A model generated the notes under the pieces. It had not been told where the DNA came from. It was given only the letters and a program-made list of their open reading frames with translations, and did no database searches. Source: Vallitalea pronyensis (lineage in GTDB: Bacteria; Bacillota; Clostridia; Lachnospirales; Vallitaleaceae). Taken from it: a stretch of DNA of 64,000 nucleotides. The position numbers and the translations under genes are program-made. The DNA is taken from positions 3,553,001 through 3,617,000 of the forward strand of contig NZ_CP058649.1 of NCBI RefSeq assembly GCF_018141445.1, written 5' to 3'. Positions 9,273 through 21,219 of this stretch are shown piece after piece (the first letter of the stretch is position 1; each line of letters opens with the position of its first letter).

Positions 9273-10235
9273 ATGATGAAGAAGAATAGATATTATACAT
9301 TTAAAAATCCCATATGCCTTCAAGGAGATATTTCCAAAAAAAATTATTTTGAGGGCTGGTACTATAAATTAGTTAATTCAGATAATGATTATACTTGTGC
9401 TTTTATACCTGGTATTTCAACAGGTGGTTCTAGGTATAAACGCCATGCCTTTATTCAATTTGTCGATAATAGCGGTCAGCTGCCTCTATATAAACCCTAT
9501 GCTATTCGTTCATTTTCATATTCGGATAAACCCTTTTCTATACGTATTGGTGGGTGTCAGTTCTCCGACCGTGGTATGTCCATTAACATGCATCATAAGA
9601 AAGATACCATTACAGGGGCGTTAACCTTTGGCTTTTTTACTGATATTGTTAGAACATCAAAGATGCCAACCATTATGGGCTATTATCGTTACATTCCATT
9701 TATGGAATGCTTTCACAGTATTATTAGTCTTCATCATACATTAAAGGGATACTTAAAAGTAAATAACCGTTACATTGATTTTACTGGAGGTACCGGTTAT
9801 TTAGAGAAAGATTTTGGTACCTCATTTCCAAATCAGTGGGTATGGATTCATGCCAATACCTATCATAACCAACAAGCTTCTCTTATGTGCTCCATAGCCT
9901 CCATACCCTTTTTGAAAAAAACTTTTTTGGGCTTTCTCTGTGTATTGTATATCGATAATAAAGAATACCGATTTACAACTTACTTGAAAGGTAAAATTGC
10001 AAAGTTATCCTGTTCAAAAAATAAAGTATTCGTAGAAATTCATCAAGATCATCTTATTTTACAGATTAGGTCCATGTGTGATGATGGAAATGTGTTAATC
10101 GCTCCCAAAAATGGGGATATGAATCGTAAAATAGTAGAAAGCATGTCTTCTAAAATAAAAGTTACTCTTATAAAAGGAGGTAAAATCCTTTATGAAGCTA
10201 TATCCTATAACGGGTGTATGGAATTCAATACCTAA
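9273..10235 (+). CDS. Tocopherol cyclase-like protein
   Basis: The 320-residue protein has the opening pattern of tocopherol cyclase-like proteins: KKNYFEGWYYKLV near the N-terminus, then CAFIPGIS and later GYLEKDFGTSFPNQWVWIH. Plant members close the chroman ring of tocopherol. Bacterial members in Firmicutes have no proven reaction and tocopherol is not expected in an anaerobe. The domain is probably a lipocalin-like barrel that binds a lipid or isoprenoid. It starts directly after the Rieske oxidoreductase stop codon, using GATGAGGAG as ribosome binding site. Joint expression suggests the two enzymes act on one hydrophobic substrate, which is inference. Confidence 0.85.
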   Translation: MMKKNRYYTFKNPICLQGDISKKNYFEGWYYKLVNSDNDYTCAFIPGISTGGSRYKRHAFIQFVDNSGQLPLYKPYAIRSFSYSDKPFSIRIGGCQFSDRGMSINMHHKKDTITGALTFGFFTDIVRTSKMPTIMGYYRYIPFMECFHSIISLHHTLKGYLKVNNRYIDFTGGTGYLEKDFGTSFPNQWVWIHANTYHNQQASLMCSIASIPFLKKTFLGFLCVLYIDNKEYRFTTYLKGKIAKLSCSKNKVFVEIHQDHLILQIRSMCDDGNVLIAPKNGDMNRKIVESMSSKIKVTLIKGGKILYEAISYNGCMEFNT

Positions 10236-10255
10236 AGAAAATGAGAAATATATCA

Positions 10256-10284
10256 AAGGGGTGATTCACTATAAATCACCCCTT
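10256..10284. terminator. Hairpin between convergent units
   Basis: AAGGGGTGATT and AATCACCCCTT form a perfect 11-bp stem with a 7-base loop. It lies 20 bp past the tocopherol-cyclase-like stop codon and about 110 bp past the ptsI stop codon on the other strand. It can serve either direction. T-runs are weak. Confidence 0.65.
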
Positions 10285-10393
10285 CAAGTATATTATATGG
10301 AAGTTATCGCTATACCTTAATTAGCTTAATACTACTTCTGTTAAAAACACTTGTTACCTATATTTTTAAGTACCATCAAGCATATACATATTA

Positions 10394-12022
10394 TCATTCC
10401 ACAGTTATATTTGTTTGGTAACTTAGTTGCTCTTTTATTTTCAAGATGGCGTTACCTGTTACGGAAAACTCATCCAGTTCCATCTTAGCTAAAAGACTGG
10501 TAGCTTCTATGTCAGAAGCCATCTCACCACACATCCCACACCAAATACCAGCTTCATGTGCTGCTTGGATGGTGGATTGAATCAGATGCAATACCCCAGG
10601 GTGATATGGGTTGTATAGTCCTGAAACATCAACATTCATACGATCCACTGCTAATGTGTATTGAATAAGATCATTGGTACCAATACTAAAAAAATCAACC
10701 TCTTTTGCAAAATCTCTGGCACATATTGCTGCAGCTGGTATCTCAATCATCATACCCACTGGCAAATGGTTACTAAGTGGAATACCTTGTTCCAGTAACG
10801 TATGTTTACACGTTTCCAAAATAGTTTTTGCTTTTAAAAGCTCATCCATAGCACCAATCATAGGAAACATAATGTGAATATTCCCATAATATCCAGCTCG
10901 TAAAATGGCTCTTAACTGGGTTTTGAATACTTCAATCTCTTTAAAACATAATCGCAGTGCCCTTAACCCCATAAATGGATTTTCTTCATCTGGCATGTTC
11001 ATATAGGGTATTATTTTATCACCCCCTATATCCAAAGTACGAATAATAACAGGTTTATCTTTCATGGTTTCAGCCACATGTTTATAGATTTCAAATTGCT
11101 CCTCTTCACTTGGCATTTCAGTTCGACCCATGAATAAGAATTCTGTTCGAAACAAGCCAATACCCTCGGTCCCTTGTTCAAGAAGCAATTCTAAGTCATC
11201 AATAGAGCCTATGTTTCCAGCTACAGAAACATGACGTCCTGATGTATAGTTAAACCTAAGAGGTTTATATTTTTTTAGGGCTTTTACTTCCTCTTGATAT
11301 GTTTCTAATTGACGTTCATATGCTTGTATGACCTTTTTTTCTGGATTTATGATAATATTACCCGTAAAGCCATCCACAATCAATAAATCGCCATCACTAA
11401 TCTTATCAACAAGCTGGCAGCCCACAACTGCAGGTATACCCATACTATGTGCCATGATAGCACTATGGGATGTTGTTGAACCAACTTGTGTTACAAATGC
11501 TTTCACTTTTGACTTATCCAGTTCAGCTGTATCAGAAGGTGTCAAATCTCTTGCTATCAGAATAACCTGATCCGTCAGATGACATATTTCTGTAGATTCC
11601 CCAAGGCTAATTCGTATCATACGGTCAGCCACATCTTTAATATCCACTGCACGTTCACGCATATATGGGTTATCCATCTTTTCAAAAATATCCACATAAA
11701 AATCGGTTGCTTTTTGAATGGCATATGGAACTTGATGCTGTTTTTCTTGAATATTTTTCTTAATATGAGCAATGTATTCTGGGTCTTCCAGCATCATCTT
11801 ATGACTTTCAAAAATCATTGCTTCTTTATCCCCAATGTCTATCTTTGTTTTGTTATAAATATTATCCAGCTCAACCAAAGTTTTAGACACGGTATCTCTT
11901 AATCGATTTAACTCATCATCCATTGATTCTGCTTTTTCCTCATCAATGTGTATCCCCTTTTTCGTCATCAAAAAAGCTTTGCCGATGGCAAAACCATTTG
12001 ATGCTGCAATGCCTTTTAACAT
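10394..12022 (-). CDS. ptsI: PTS Enzyme I (phosphoenolpyruvate-protein phosphotransferase)
   Basis: Enzyme I takes phosphate from phosphoenolpyruvate and passes it to HPr, the first step of all PTS sugar uptake. The phospho-histidine motif GSTTSHSAIMAHS is present (His at residue 186 from this start), as are the PEP-binding stretch GLFRTEFLFMGR and the C-terminal catalytic Cys in CGMCGEMASD (residue 498). About 542 residues, close to the usual 560-575. I prefer ATG at 12022, giving MLKGIAASNGFAIGKA like known Enzyme I N-termini. GTG at 12034 would overlap HPr by 11 bp. It is the last gene of the beta-glucoside operon, one base beyond the HPr stop codon. Confidence 0.97.
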   Translation of the reverse strand: MLKGIAASNGFAIGKAFLMTKKGIHIDEEKAESMDDELNRLRDTVSKTLVELDNIYNKTKIDIGDKEAMIFESHKMMLEDPEYIAHIKKNIQEKQHQVPYAIQKATDFYVDIFEKMDNPYMRERAVDIKDVADRMIRISLGESTEICHLTDQVILIARDLTPSDTAELDKSKVKAFVTQVGSTTSHSAIMAHSMGIPAVVGCQLVDKISDGDLLIVDGFTGNIIINPEKKVIQAYERQLETYQEEVKALKKYKPLRFNYTSGRHVSVAGNIGSIDDLELLLEQGTEGIGLFRTEFLFMGRTEMPSEEEQFEIYKHVAETMKDKPVIIRTLDIGGDKIIPYMNMPDEENPFMGLRALRLCFKEIEVFKTQLRAILRAGYYGNIHIMFPMIGAMDELLKAKTILETCKHTLLEQGIPLSNHLPVGMMIEIPAAAICARDFAKEVDFFSIGTNDLIQYTLAVDRMNVDVSGLYNPYHPGVLHLIQSTIQAAHEAGIWCGMCGEMASDIEATSLLAKMELDEFSVTGNAILKIKEQLSYQTNITVE

Positions 12023-12023
12023 G

Positions 12024-12287
12024 CTATTCACCACATCCGTCTTTGATAAATTCTACAAGGGTTTCCACAGCTTCTTTTTCATCTATTCCTTGGGCTGATA
12101 GTTCTACCATATCCCCTTTGTTTATATTGAGACCCATCACACCCAGTATGGATTTTGCTACACTTTCTTTATTGTTGAAAGTCAGCTTTATATCTGATTC
12201 AAAGGTTTTGGCAAGTTTAGCGAAGTTTCCTGCTGGCCTTGCATGTAATCCTGATTTGTTTATAATCGTAACATTTGCTGTATACAT
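12024..12287 (-). CDS. ptsH: Phosphocarrier protein HPr
   Basis: The 87-residue HPr carries phosphate from Enzyme I to the EIIA domain. Active His15 is in GLHARPAG. Regulatory Ser46 is in KSILGVMGL, matching the site phosphorylated by HPr kinase in Firmicutes, so a role in CcpA-type catabolite control is likely retained. Length is standard. It lies just upstream of ptsI and 31 bp downstream of the HAD phosphatase gene, in the same direction as the beta-glucoside genes. The start is preceded by GGAGAG at a suitable distance. Confidence 0.97.
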   Translation of the reverse strand: MYTANVTIINKSGLHARPAGNFAKLAKTFESDIKLTFNNKESVAKSILGVMGLNINKGDMVELSAQGIDEKEAVETLVEFIKDGCGE

Positions 12288-12318
12288 AGAATATGTCTCT
12301 CCTTTAATTCATTATTTC

Positions 12319-13170
12319 TTAATCCAATGCATATATTTCCTGTAGCACCTTAGCCACACCATCTTCATCATTAGTATCTGCTATTGTCTTAGCAATGGCT
12401 TTAATATTGTCTGGTGCATTTCCCATAGCAACACCATGACCCACATACTTTAACATGGCACGATCATTTTCACTATCACCAAAAGCGATTACTTTTTCTA
12501 CTGGTATATGTATATGTTCTATGAGTTTCTTAACACCATGACCTTTATGCATGCCTTTCTCAGTCATTTCAAAACAAATGTCTGACGTAACGGCTACTTC
12601 AAAATCTGGATATGCTGCTAAGACTTTTTTGGCATTAGCAGCCTTTTTTCTATCCGAAATAAAAAACATAGCTTTTTGAATAGATGTTTTTTCTTCTCTC
12701 ATCCATGTGTAAAAACGATGAGCATTTGGTATATATTTCATGTGTTTCCCTCGATCATGAGGAAATATTTTACTCATTAATTTGTGCATAATAAAATCTT
12801 TAAAACCATGAATAATGGTTTGATCTTTGGTCAAAAGTACTGGTTTTACACCAATTTGCTTTGAAATGAGCCTCAATAGCTCTAGGCGTTCTTTTGATAT
12901 GGATTCTTCAAAAATAATGTCATCCTTCCCAACACAGCCTGCAACCGTTCCATTGGAACCTACATAATAGGTTTGGTTGCCAATGAGCTTTGCATGATAC
13001 TGGGCGTCATATCCTGGACGCCCTGTCACAATGGCAATCTTGACGCCTAGCTTTTCAACTTGACGCAATGTTTTTATGGTTCGTTCACTCATGCGATGAT
13101 TTGAAGCTAATAGTGTACCATCTAAATCAAGACATATTAATTCATACTTAGTGTGTTTTGTTTTCTTCAT
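12319..13170 (-). CDS. Cof-type HAD-IIB family phosphatase
   Basis: This 283-residue HAD hydrolase has motif I DLDGTLL near residue 15, motif II in AIVTGR, and motif IV GDSENDRAML near the C-terminus. The large cap between motifs II and III is type IIB, as in Cof/YidA sugar phosphatases. It probably dephosphorylates a sugar phosphate in the cytoplasm. Position between licT and ptsH suggests a substrate from beta-glucoside catabolism, or relief of sugar-phosphate stress. I chose ATG at 13170, 8 bp after AAGGAGA. The longer frame would run into licT. Confidence 0.88.
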   Translation of the reverse strand: MKKTKHTKYELICLDLDGTLLASNHRMSERTIKTLRQVEKLGVKIAIVTGRPGYDAQYHAKLIGNQTYYVGSNGTVAGCVGKDDIIFEESISKERLELLRLISKQIGVKPVLLTKDQTIIHGFKDFIMHKLMSKIFPHDRGKHMKYIPNAHRFYTWMREEKTSIQKAMFFISDRKKAANAKKVLAAYPDFEVAVTSDICFEMTEKGMHKGHGVKKLIEHIHIPVEKVIAFGDSENDRAMLKYVGHGVAMGNAPDNIKAIAKTIADTNDEDGVAKVLQEIYALD

Positions 13171-13204
13171 TCCTAATCTCCTTGTTATCATCCAACAAGT
13201 TATT

Positions 13205-14041
13205 CTAAGCTTGAACGACCCGTTCAATATGCACAATCAAATAAGTCATTTCTGACTGGGATAAAACAAAATTATATTTTTCCCTTGCATACTTTTCTAT
13301 CTTTGCGGCACATTTGTATGCCTCAGGGTACTGCTTATGAATAATATCAAATAAGTGATCTTTTGCTTGTACAGCATGTTTATCATGATATGTTATAATA
13401 CGTTGTGCAAAAAATTTCAAATGGGTGACTAAGCGTTGGTAATGTAATGAATCCTCTTCTAATTCAATCCCAAAATGATATTTTATGATGTTTAGTGAAT
13501 CTTGTATGATTTTTATCATGTTCATGACTCGGGGCATTTCTTCGTTCAATTCTGCATTCACAATGTGCATGGCAATGGATGCAGCTTCATCTTGAGGTAA
13601 GCGAACACCAAGCCGTTCTTCAATAATATCTATTGCCTTCATTCCAACTGTATACTCATCCATATAGAAACGTTTAATCTCCCAAACCATTGGATTGGTG
13701 ATGTTAATATGATTACGTATACGTTCGATGGCAAAACTAATATGATCTGTTAGGGTAATATGAATATTTTCATTTAAGCTTACGTTTAAGTTATCTTTGG
13801 CACATGTAATAATTTCATCTGTTGCCTCAACATATTCAATGGGTATTTCGTGTATTAAATCACGAAACTTTCTAGAAATTTCTTTGCTTTCCATTCTAAA
13901 AATACGTTCAATTTTATTTTGATCAAGGTTATCGCCAGACTTTTTCTGAAAAGCCAGCCCAAGTCCTGTAATAACAACCTCTTCACGTTTATCATTTATA
14001 GCAATTACAGCATTATTATTTAATACCTTCTTGATCTTCAT
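13205..14041 (-). CDS. licT: BglG/LicT-family transcriptional antiterminator
   Basis: The 278-residue protein has an N-terminal RNA-binding CAT domain (about 1-60, with NNNAVIAI) and two PRD domains (about 65-170 and 175-278). The four PRD histidines are visible in LTDHISF, SMAMHIVNAEL, LVTHLKFF and YLIVHIERV. When its PRDs are correctly phosphorylated by HPr and EII, such a protein dimerises and binds a RAT hairpin to prevent early termination. A matching RAT overlapping a terminator lies at 17530-17608, upstream of the first gene of the same operon. It therefore very probably controls its own operon. Confidence 0.95.
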   Translation of the reverse strand: MKIKKVLNNNAVIAINDKREEVVITGLGLAFQKKSGDNLDQNKIERIFRMESKEISRKFRDLIHEIPIEYVEATDEIITCAKDNLNVSLNENIHITLTDHISFAIERIRNHINITNPMVWEIKRFYMDEYTVGMKAIDIIEERLGVRLPQDEAASIAMHIVNAELNEEMPRVMNMIKIIQDSLNIIKYHFGIELEEDSLHYQRLVTHLKFFAQRIITYHDKHAVQAKDHLFDIIHKQYPEAYKCAAKIEKYAREKYNFVLSQSEMTYLIVHIERVVQA

Positions 14042-14086
14042 ATAATCACCTAGGTTTTATTATTGATGTGCTTGCCTTCTATTCAA

Positions 14087-14126
14087 AGCTATCACTTATT
14101 GCCAGAACTGTCAATAAGCAATAGCT
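14087..14126 (-). other. Intercistronic hairpin between bglP and licT
   Basis: On the minus strand AGCTATTGCTTATTG and CAATAAGTGATAGCT pair over 15 bp with two G-U wobbles and a 10-base loop. There is no T-run after it. It may slow decay of the upstream bgl mRNA or reduce licT expression relative to the transporter. Confidence 0.5.
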
Positions 14127-14138
14127 AAATAGGTTTTT

Positions 14139-16049
<1,911 letters not shown>

Positions 16050-16058
16050 TTATTCCTC

Positions 16059-17486
<1,428 letters not shown>

Positions 17487-17529
17487 TCATCTTTGTCTCT
17501 TATTATTGCACACCTAATAAAGACAATAA

Positions 17530-17585
17530 AAAAGACCAATATCATTAATCTATAGCATGAGCTATACATTAACAATCTTGGTCTT
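17530..17585 (-). terminator. Conditional leader terminator of the bgl operon
   Basis: On the minus strand 17585-17561 pairs with 17556-17532 in a 25-bp imperfect stem: AAGACCAA pairs with TTGGTCTT at its base, TATAGC with GCTATA at the top, loop TCAT. A T-run TTTTTT follows. The 5' arm overlaps the 3' end of the RAT, so the two structures exclude each other. Confidence 0.92.
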
Positions 17586-17608
17586 GCCTGCATAATCAGT
17601 CACAATCC
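17579..17608 (-). promoter_or_regulatory. RAT (ribonucleic antiterminator) for LicT
   Basis: On the minus strand the sequence reads GGATTGTGACTG, then ATTAT, then GCAGGCAAGACC. This closely fits the LicT/BglG RAT pattern (GGATTGTTACTG…GCAGGCAAAACC). Its last bases are the first bases of the terminator stem, as in Bacillus licS/bglP leaders. LicT binding here should let transcription enter bglA. Confidence 0.93.
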
Positions 17609-17648
17609 ATAAACTGTATGTGTTTGTTCATATTTTTATTGTGAAGTA

Positions 17649-17677
17649 ATAATAGCATAATTCCATGTTGATGTCAA
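17649..17677 (-). promoter_or_regulatory. Sigma-A promoter of the bgl-pts operon
   Basis: TTGACA (17677-17672), a 17-bp spacer and TATTAT (17654-17649). A perfect -35 and near-perfect -10 suggest a strong promoter, held in check by the downstream terminator. No clear cre site was recognised, though one may overlap. Confidence 0.88.
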
Positions 17678-17750
17678 ATATTTTTTGTTGTTTTTGTCGG
17701 ATTTTAGTACGAGACCTTTATATTTTTGGTAGCATTTAACAACGATTGCT

Positions 17751-18338
17751 CTAATTATTAACTTCATCTACTTTACACTTACCTAATACTTGCATAGCAC
17801 TTTGATACTGATCACTTATCATTTCTTTAGCTTCATCCGTTAATTTATTCCAGCTTCTTTCTATTTTTCCCCTAACCCATGCAGCTCCCTCATCAATGCT
17901 CAGTTGCTTCTTTACATATACCATATACAGCAAAGATGGTACATGAACAATATGGGCCATGGCATCTGCATCTGCTAAGCATCTGGCTTCTTTTAAATCT
18001 GTCATGATTCGCACACTTCCACGGTGAGCAATGATACATGCTTTCACTTTCTCAATCTTCTCTTCAGGGTAATTCAGATGTCGTAGAATACGTTCTGCCT
18101 CACGAGCGCCATGTAAATGATGGTCCTTTATGTATTGCTCATCAATGATACTGGCATAATCATGGAGCAAAGCAGCTATTTCAACAATCTCTATGTCTGC
18201 TCCAATTTTTTCTGCTAACATCTTAGCATATTTTACTACACTCACAATATGATGAGACCAAATACCGTAACCAAATATATTATCACTACTTTTGCATCTT
18301 TCTTCCATTTCATGAGCTATGATCTCTCTTATGTCCAT
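17751..18338 (-). CDS. HD-domain phosphohydrolase
   Basis: The 195-residue protein is a single HD domain. Metal ligands appear as H in WSHHIVSV, the HD pair in AALLHDYAS, H in HLHGAREAE, and a later H in IIAHRGS with D in ADADAMAH. Such stand-alone proteins act on nucleotides or phosphate esters, substrate unknown. Cytoplasmic. ATG is preceded by AAAGGAGACG. It has its own promoter (18435-18463) and diverges from the DUF1292 gene. The 3' end lies beside the bgl leader, not in that operon. Confidence 0.85.
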   Translation of the reverse strand: MDIREIIAHEMEERCKSSDNIFGYGIWSHHIVSVVKYAKMLAEKIGADIEIVEIAALLHDYASIIDEQYIKDHHLHGAREAERILRHLNYPEEKIEKVKACIIAHRGSVRIMTDLKEARCLADADAMAHIVHVPSLLYMVYVKKQLSIDEGAAWVRGKIERSWNKLTDEAKEMISDQYQSAMQVLGKCKVDEVNN

Positions 18339-18693
18339 ATCTTCGTCTCCTTTATTTTAAGTTTTTTCTTGTCTATTGATAGATTTTGAGTATCTTCACG
18401 TCTCCTAATTCACGACTATATTTTTTGTTCTTTTATTATACCTTTTTATGTAGGGTATGTATATGACAATAACTTAAATGTACCCACAATTCATATTGAG
18501 TCTATCTAAAACGGCATATTTTCTGTTGTAATGGGAAATCTATTAATATCTATAAATATTTTACTAAACTGCCTATATTTTACTTTCATTCTAATACATT
18601 TTATCATATAATATGAAAGAGGTACTAAACCCATTTATTGAATTGAAGAATATAATGAACCATAAGGTTCCATTATTTAGACAGGAGAATAAT
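18339..18693. other. Divergent intergenic region, 355 bp
   Basis: The left part holds the HD-gene promoter. The right part holds a candidate -10 TATAAT at 18607-18612 for the DUF1292 gene with no good -35. The reading frame upstream of 18694 continues to 18613, but GACAGGAGAATA just before 18694 marks the true start. I see no other structure. Confidence 0.5.
18435..18463 (-). promoter_or_regulatory. Sigma-A promoter for HD phosphohydrolase
   Basis: TATACA (18463-18458), 17-bp spacer, perfect TATAAT (18440-18435) on the minus strand. The start codon is about 97 bp downstream. Confidence 0.6.
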
Positions 18694-19053
18694 ATGAGTA
18701 AAGACAAAAAACACGAATGTAACTGCAATCATGACCACGACCAACAACATGAACATGAATGTGAATGTAACCATGATCATGAAGGTGACTGCTGCAACCA
18801 CCAGCATGACAAAATTAAGTTAACTTTTGATGACGATGAAACACTAGAATGCTTAGTGATTGGTATTTTTGATGTGGAAGATAAAGAATATATTGCTTTA
18901 TTACCTGAAGATGAAGACGAAGTCGTTTTCTACAGATATGCAGCCATTAATGAAGAAGAAGTAGACTTAACAGATATTGATGACGATGATGAGCTAGAAC
19001 TTGTTTACCAAACATTCTTGACATTAATTGAACAAGAAGAGAGCGAAGAATAG
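18694..19053 (+). CDS. DUF1292 protein with His/Cys-rich N-terminus
   Basis: The 119-residue protein has two parts. Residues 1-45 hold about nine His and six Cys in HDHD, HEHECEC and GDCCNHQH clusters, strongly suggesting metal binding. The rest is an acidic DUF1292 domain (KLTFDDDETLECLVIGIFDV … IALLPEDEDEVVFYRY), as in YrzB-type proteins. Function of DUF1292 is unknown. ATG at 18694 follows AGGAG at 8 bp. The gene is monocistronic with a strong terminator after it. The His/Cys tail is not part of the usual domain and may store or sense Zn or Ni; this is inference. Confidence 0.88.
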   Translation: MSKDKKHECNCNHDHDQQHEHECECNHDHEGDCCNHQHDKIKLTFDDDETLECLVIGIFDVEDKEYIALLPEDEDEVVFYRYAAINEEEVDLTDIDDDDELELVYQTFLTLIEQEESEE

Positions 19054-19065
19054 ACATGTAACAAG

Positions 19066-19102
19066 AAGGCTTTTCACTCAGTAACCACGGGTGAAAAGCC
19101 TT
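19066..19102. terminator. Bidirectional terminator hairpin
   Basis: AAGGCTTTTCACTC and GGGTGAAAAGCCTT pair over 14 bp with one G-U or mismatch, loop of 9. It sits between the convergent DUF1292 and proA genes, 13 bp from each stop codon. Confidence 0.85.
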
Positions 19103-19115
19103 ATATTATGTCTAC

Positions 19116-20363
19116 TTAAACTCTAATTTGACCATTTCCGTAGATAATGTACTTGGTAGTGGTCAATTCTTTTAATCCCATTGGACCTCTGGCATGTAAC
19201 TTCTGAGTACTTATACCAATTTCTGCACCAAAACCAAACTCAAAACCATCTGTAAAGCGTGTGGATGCATTGACATAGACTGCTGCCGCATCAACTTCAT
19301 CAAGAAACCGCCTTGCATGGGTATAATTTTCTGTTATAATGGCTTCTGAATGCTTGGTGTTGTAACGATTAATATGTTTGATGGCTTCATCTAAGTCCTT
19401 AACAATCTTAACGGATAATTTATAATCTAAATATTCCGTACCATAATCTGCTTCTTCTGCAGCCCCAATGGTAGGTACAATACGTTGAGAGGAAGCATCA
19501 CCTACAATATCTACCTGAAAAGCTTTCAATTGTGTACATGCCTCTGGTAAAAATGCATCTGCAACAGCTTCATGAACCACAAGGCTTTCACAAGCATTAC
19601 ATACACCTGGACGTTGTGTTTTTGCATTGACAAGGATATCTGTGGCCATGGTAAGATCTGCCTCTTGATCCACATAGATATGGCAATTTCCCACCCCTGT
19701 TTCTATAACAGGAACTGTACTGTTATGAACAACTGCTTGGATAAGTCCAGCACCACCTCTTGGAATTAATACGTCTAGATAGTCATTTAGCTTCATCATG
19801 TCAGTTGCCGTTTCTCGACTGGTATCTTCAATAAGTGATACTGCGTCGACTGGCATATCCACTTGACGTAAAGCTTCACGAATCACTTCCACAATTTTCA
19901 TATTGGAATGAATGGCTTCTTTTCCACCTCGTAGTATGACAGCATTACCTGTCTTAAAACATAGTGCAAAGGCATCCACCGTTACATTAGGTCTTGCTTC
20001 GTAAATAATACCGATTACGCCTAATGGTACAACTCTTTGCCCTATTTCAAGGCCATTTGGCTGCTTTTTCATCCCTAGCACTTCACCTATGGGATCATCC
20101 AGTTTGATAATTTTAGCTATGCCTTCAGCCATGGCATGAATACGGCTTTCAGTTAATGTTAAGCGATCAATTAATGTACCCTTCACACCGTTTTCTTCTG
20201 CATGCATTATATCTAGTTGATTAGCTTCTAACAGTACATCTTGATGCTCTATTAATGCATGAGCCACCCTATCAAGGGCTTTATTTTTATCAACTGAGGA
20301 TAGGTTAGCCAAAGCAATTTTTGCTTCATTGGCTAATTGACCCTTTTTTATTAATTCATTCAT
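19116..20363 (-). CDS. proA: Gamma-glutamyl phosphate reductase
   Basis: ProA reduces gamma-glutamyl phosphate to glutamate 5-semialdehyde with NADPH, the second step of proline synthesis. The catalytic Cys is in [10 protein letters not shown] (residue 255 from this start). [13 protein letters not shown] and [11 protein letters not shown] are typical of the family. 415 residues, standard length. I chose ATG at 20363, 8 bp after AGAGG; GTG at 20372 lies inside the ribosome binding site. The partner proB is at 22671-23468, separated by three genes, one of them on the other strand, so this is not a classical proBA operon. Confidence 0.97.
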   Translation of the reverse strand: MNELIKKGQLANEAKIALANLSSVDKNKALDRVAHALIEHQDVLLEANQLDIMHAEENGVKGTLIDRLTLTESRIHAMAEGIAKIIKLDDPIGEVLGMKKQPNGLEIGQRVVPLGVIGIIYEARPNVTVDAFALCFKTGNAVILRGGKEAIHSNMKIVEVIREALRQVDMPVDAVSLIEDTSRETATDMMKLNDYLDVLIPRGGAGLIQAVVHNSTVPVIETGVGNCHIYVDQEADLTMATDILVNAKTQRPGVCNACESLVVHEAVADAFLPEACTQLKAFQVDIVGDASSQRIVPTIGAAEEADYGTEYLDYKLSVKIVKDLDEAIKHINRYNTKHSEAIITENYTHARRFLDEVDAAAVYVNASTRFTDGFEFGFGAEIGISTQKLHARGPMGLKELTTTKYIIYGNGQIRV

Positions 20364-20415
20364 TGGATTCACCTCTTTTTCATCATCATACTTATTAACG
20401 ATTTTACCACGTTTT

Positions 20416-20443
20416 TTAACCCTTTACAAGAGTAAAGGGTTAA
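20416..20443. other. Intergenic hairpin upstream of proA
   Basis: TTAACCCTTTAC and GTAAAGGGTTAA form a perfect 12-bp stem with a 4-base loop. No T-run follows on either strand. It lies between the cyclo-ligase and proA genes and may be a processing or stability element, or a weak terminator. Confidence 0.5.
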
Positions 20444-20461
20444 TGTGGATTGATTATCTTT

Positions 20462-21013
20462 TCACTTTATCCAGCCTACTTCTGTGAGTATGTAGTCTGG
20501 TTTGATATCATAAGGGTCGGGCTTCAATGCGTCTACAAGTTGGTTATTATAGCATAGGGCAATTAACATAGGTTTTTCTTGTAATTTAGCTAAATAGCGA
20601 TCATAAAAACCGCCTCCGTACCCTATACGATTCCTGTTTTTATCAAACACAACACCTGGCATAATAAGCAAAGAGTCTCTTGTTGGTATATGATCAATGG
20701 TTGGTTGGGGCTCTAATATACCATATCTACCTGTTGTTAAATCCTCCATTGACGTAATGGGATAAAAAAGCATCTGGCCTTTACCCATAACTTTTGGCAC
20801 ATACACTTCTTTATTATCTTGCCAAGCTTGGTGTATAATACCTCGTGTATCCACTTCGTGGTCATGACTAACATAGCAAAACAGCTTCGTGCATTGTTGG
20901 TAATAACTGCTATGAACAAGCTTATGACCTATGATGTGCCCTTTGTTTTTTACCTCATTAGGCAACATGGCTTTTCGACGTACTAAATAGGTTTGTCTCA
21001 TGATCTGCTTCAT
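20462..21013 (-). CDS. 5-formyltetrahydrofolate cyclo-ligase
   Basis: This 183-residue enzyme converts 5-formyl-THF to 5,10-methenyl-THF with ATP and returns the storage form of folate to the pool. The family signature is GYGGGFYDRYL near residue 135, preceded by LLIMPGVVFDKNRNRIG. An N-terminal RRKAM segment contributes to ATP binding. Length is standard. Its ATG overlaps the DUF896 stop codon by 4 bp (ATGA), so the two are translationally coupled. Confidence 0.94.
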   Translation of the reverse strand: MKQIMRQTYLVRRKAMLPNEVKNKGHIIGHKLVHSSYYQQCTKLFCYVSHDHEVDTRGIIHQAWQDNKEVYVPKVMGKGQMLFYPITSMEDLTTGRYGILEPQPTIDHIPTRDSLLIMPGVVFDKNRNRIGYGGGFYDRYLAKLQEKPMLIALCYNNQLVDALKPDPYDIKPDYILTEVGWIK

Positions 21014-21219
21014 TTTTTTTTCTTAGGTACGACAGGTCGAATGTTCCCATCTTGATCTTTGATCTTGATGGTTTTCATGGTATGTTTAAAATTCTTACGT
21101 ACTAAGGACAAGTATTCATCTCTTAATAGTGATTGTTCTATTTTCTCTTCATCCGTTAACCCTTCTATTTTAGCTTTTTTAGCTAAAGCATTAATACGAT
21201 CTAATTTTTTCTGTTCCAT
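21010..21219 (-). CDS. DUF896 (UPF0291/YnzC-like) small protein
   Basis: The 69-residue protein has the DUF896 pattern: INALAKKAKIEGLTDEEKIEQ, then LRDEYLSLVRKNFKHTM, and IKIKDQDGN. In Bacillus, YnzC is a small helical-hairpin protein induced in the SOS response; molecular role unclear. I chose ATG at 21219, six bases after GGAGG. Start at 21234 would precede that site. The gene overlaps the cyclo-ligase gene by 4 bp. Confidence 0.9.
   Translation of the reverse strand: MEQKKLDRINALAKKAKIEGLTDEEKIEQSLLRDEYLSLVRKNFKHTMKTIKIKDQDGNIRPVVPKKKK

Noticed and set aside
11579..12345. Plus-strand frames of 107 and 140 codons opposite ptsI/ptsH
   Set aside because: They lie antisense to firmly identified ptsI and ptsH genes and have no ribosome binding sites or recognisable domains.
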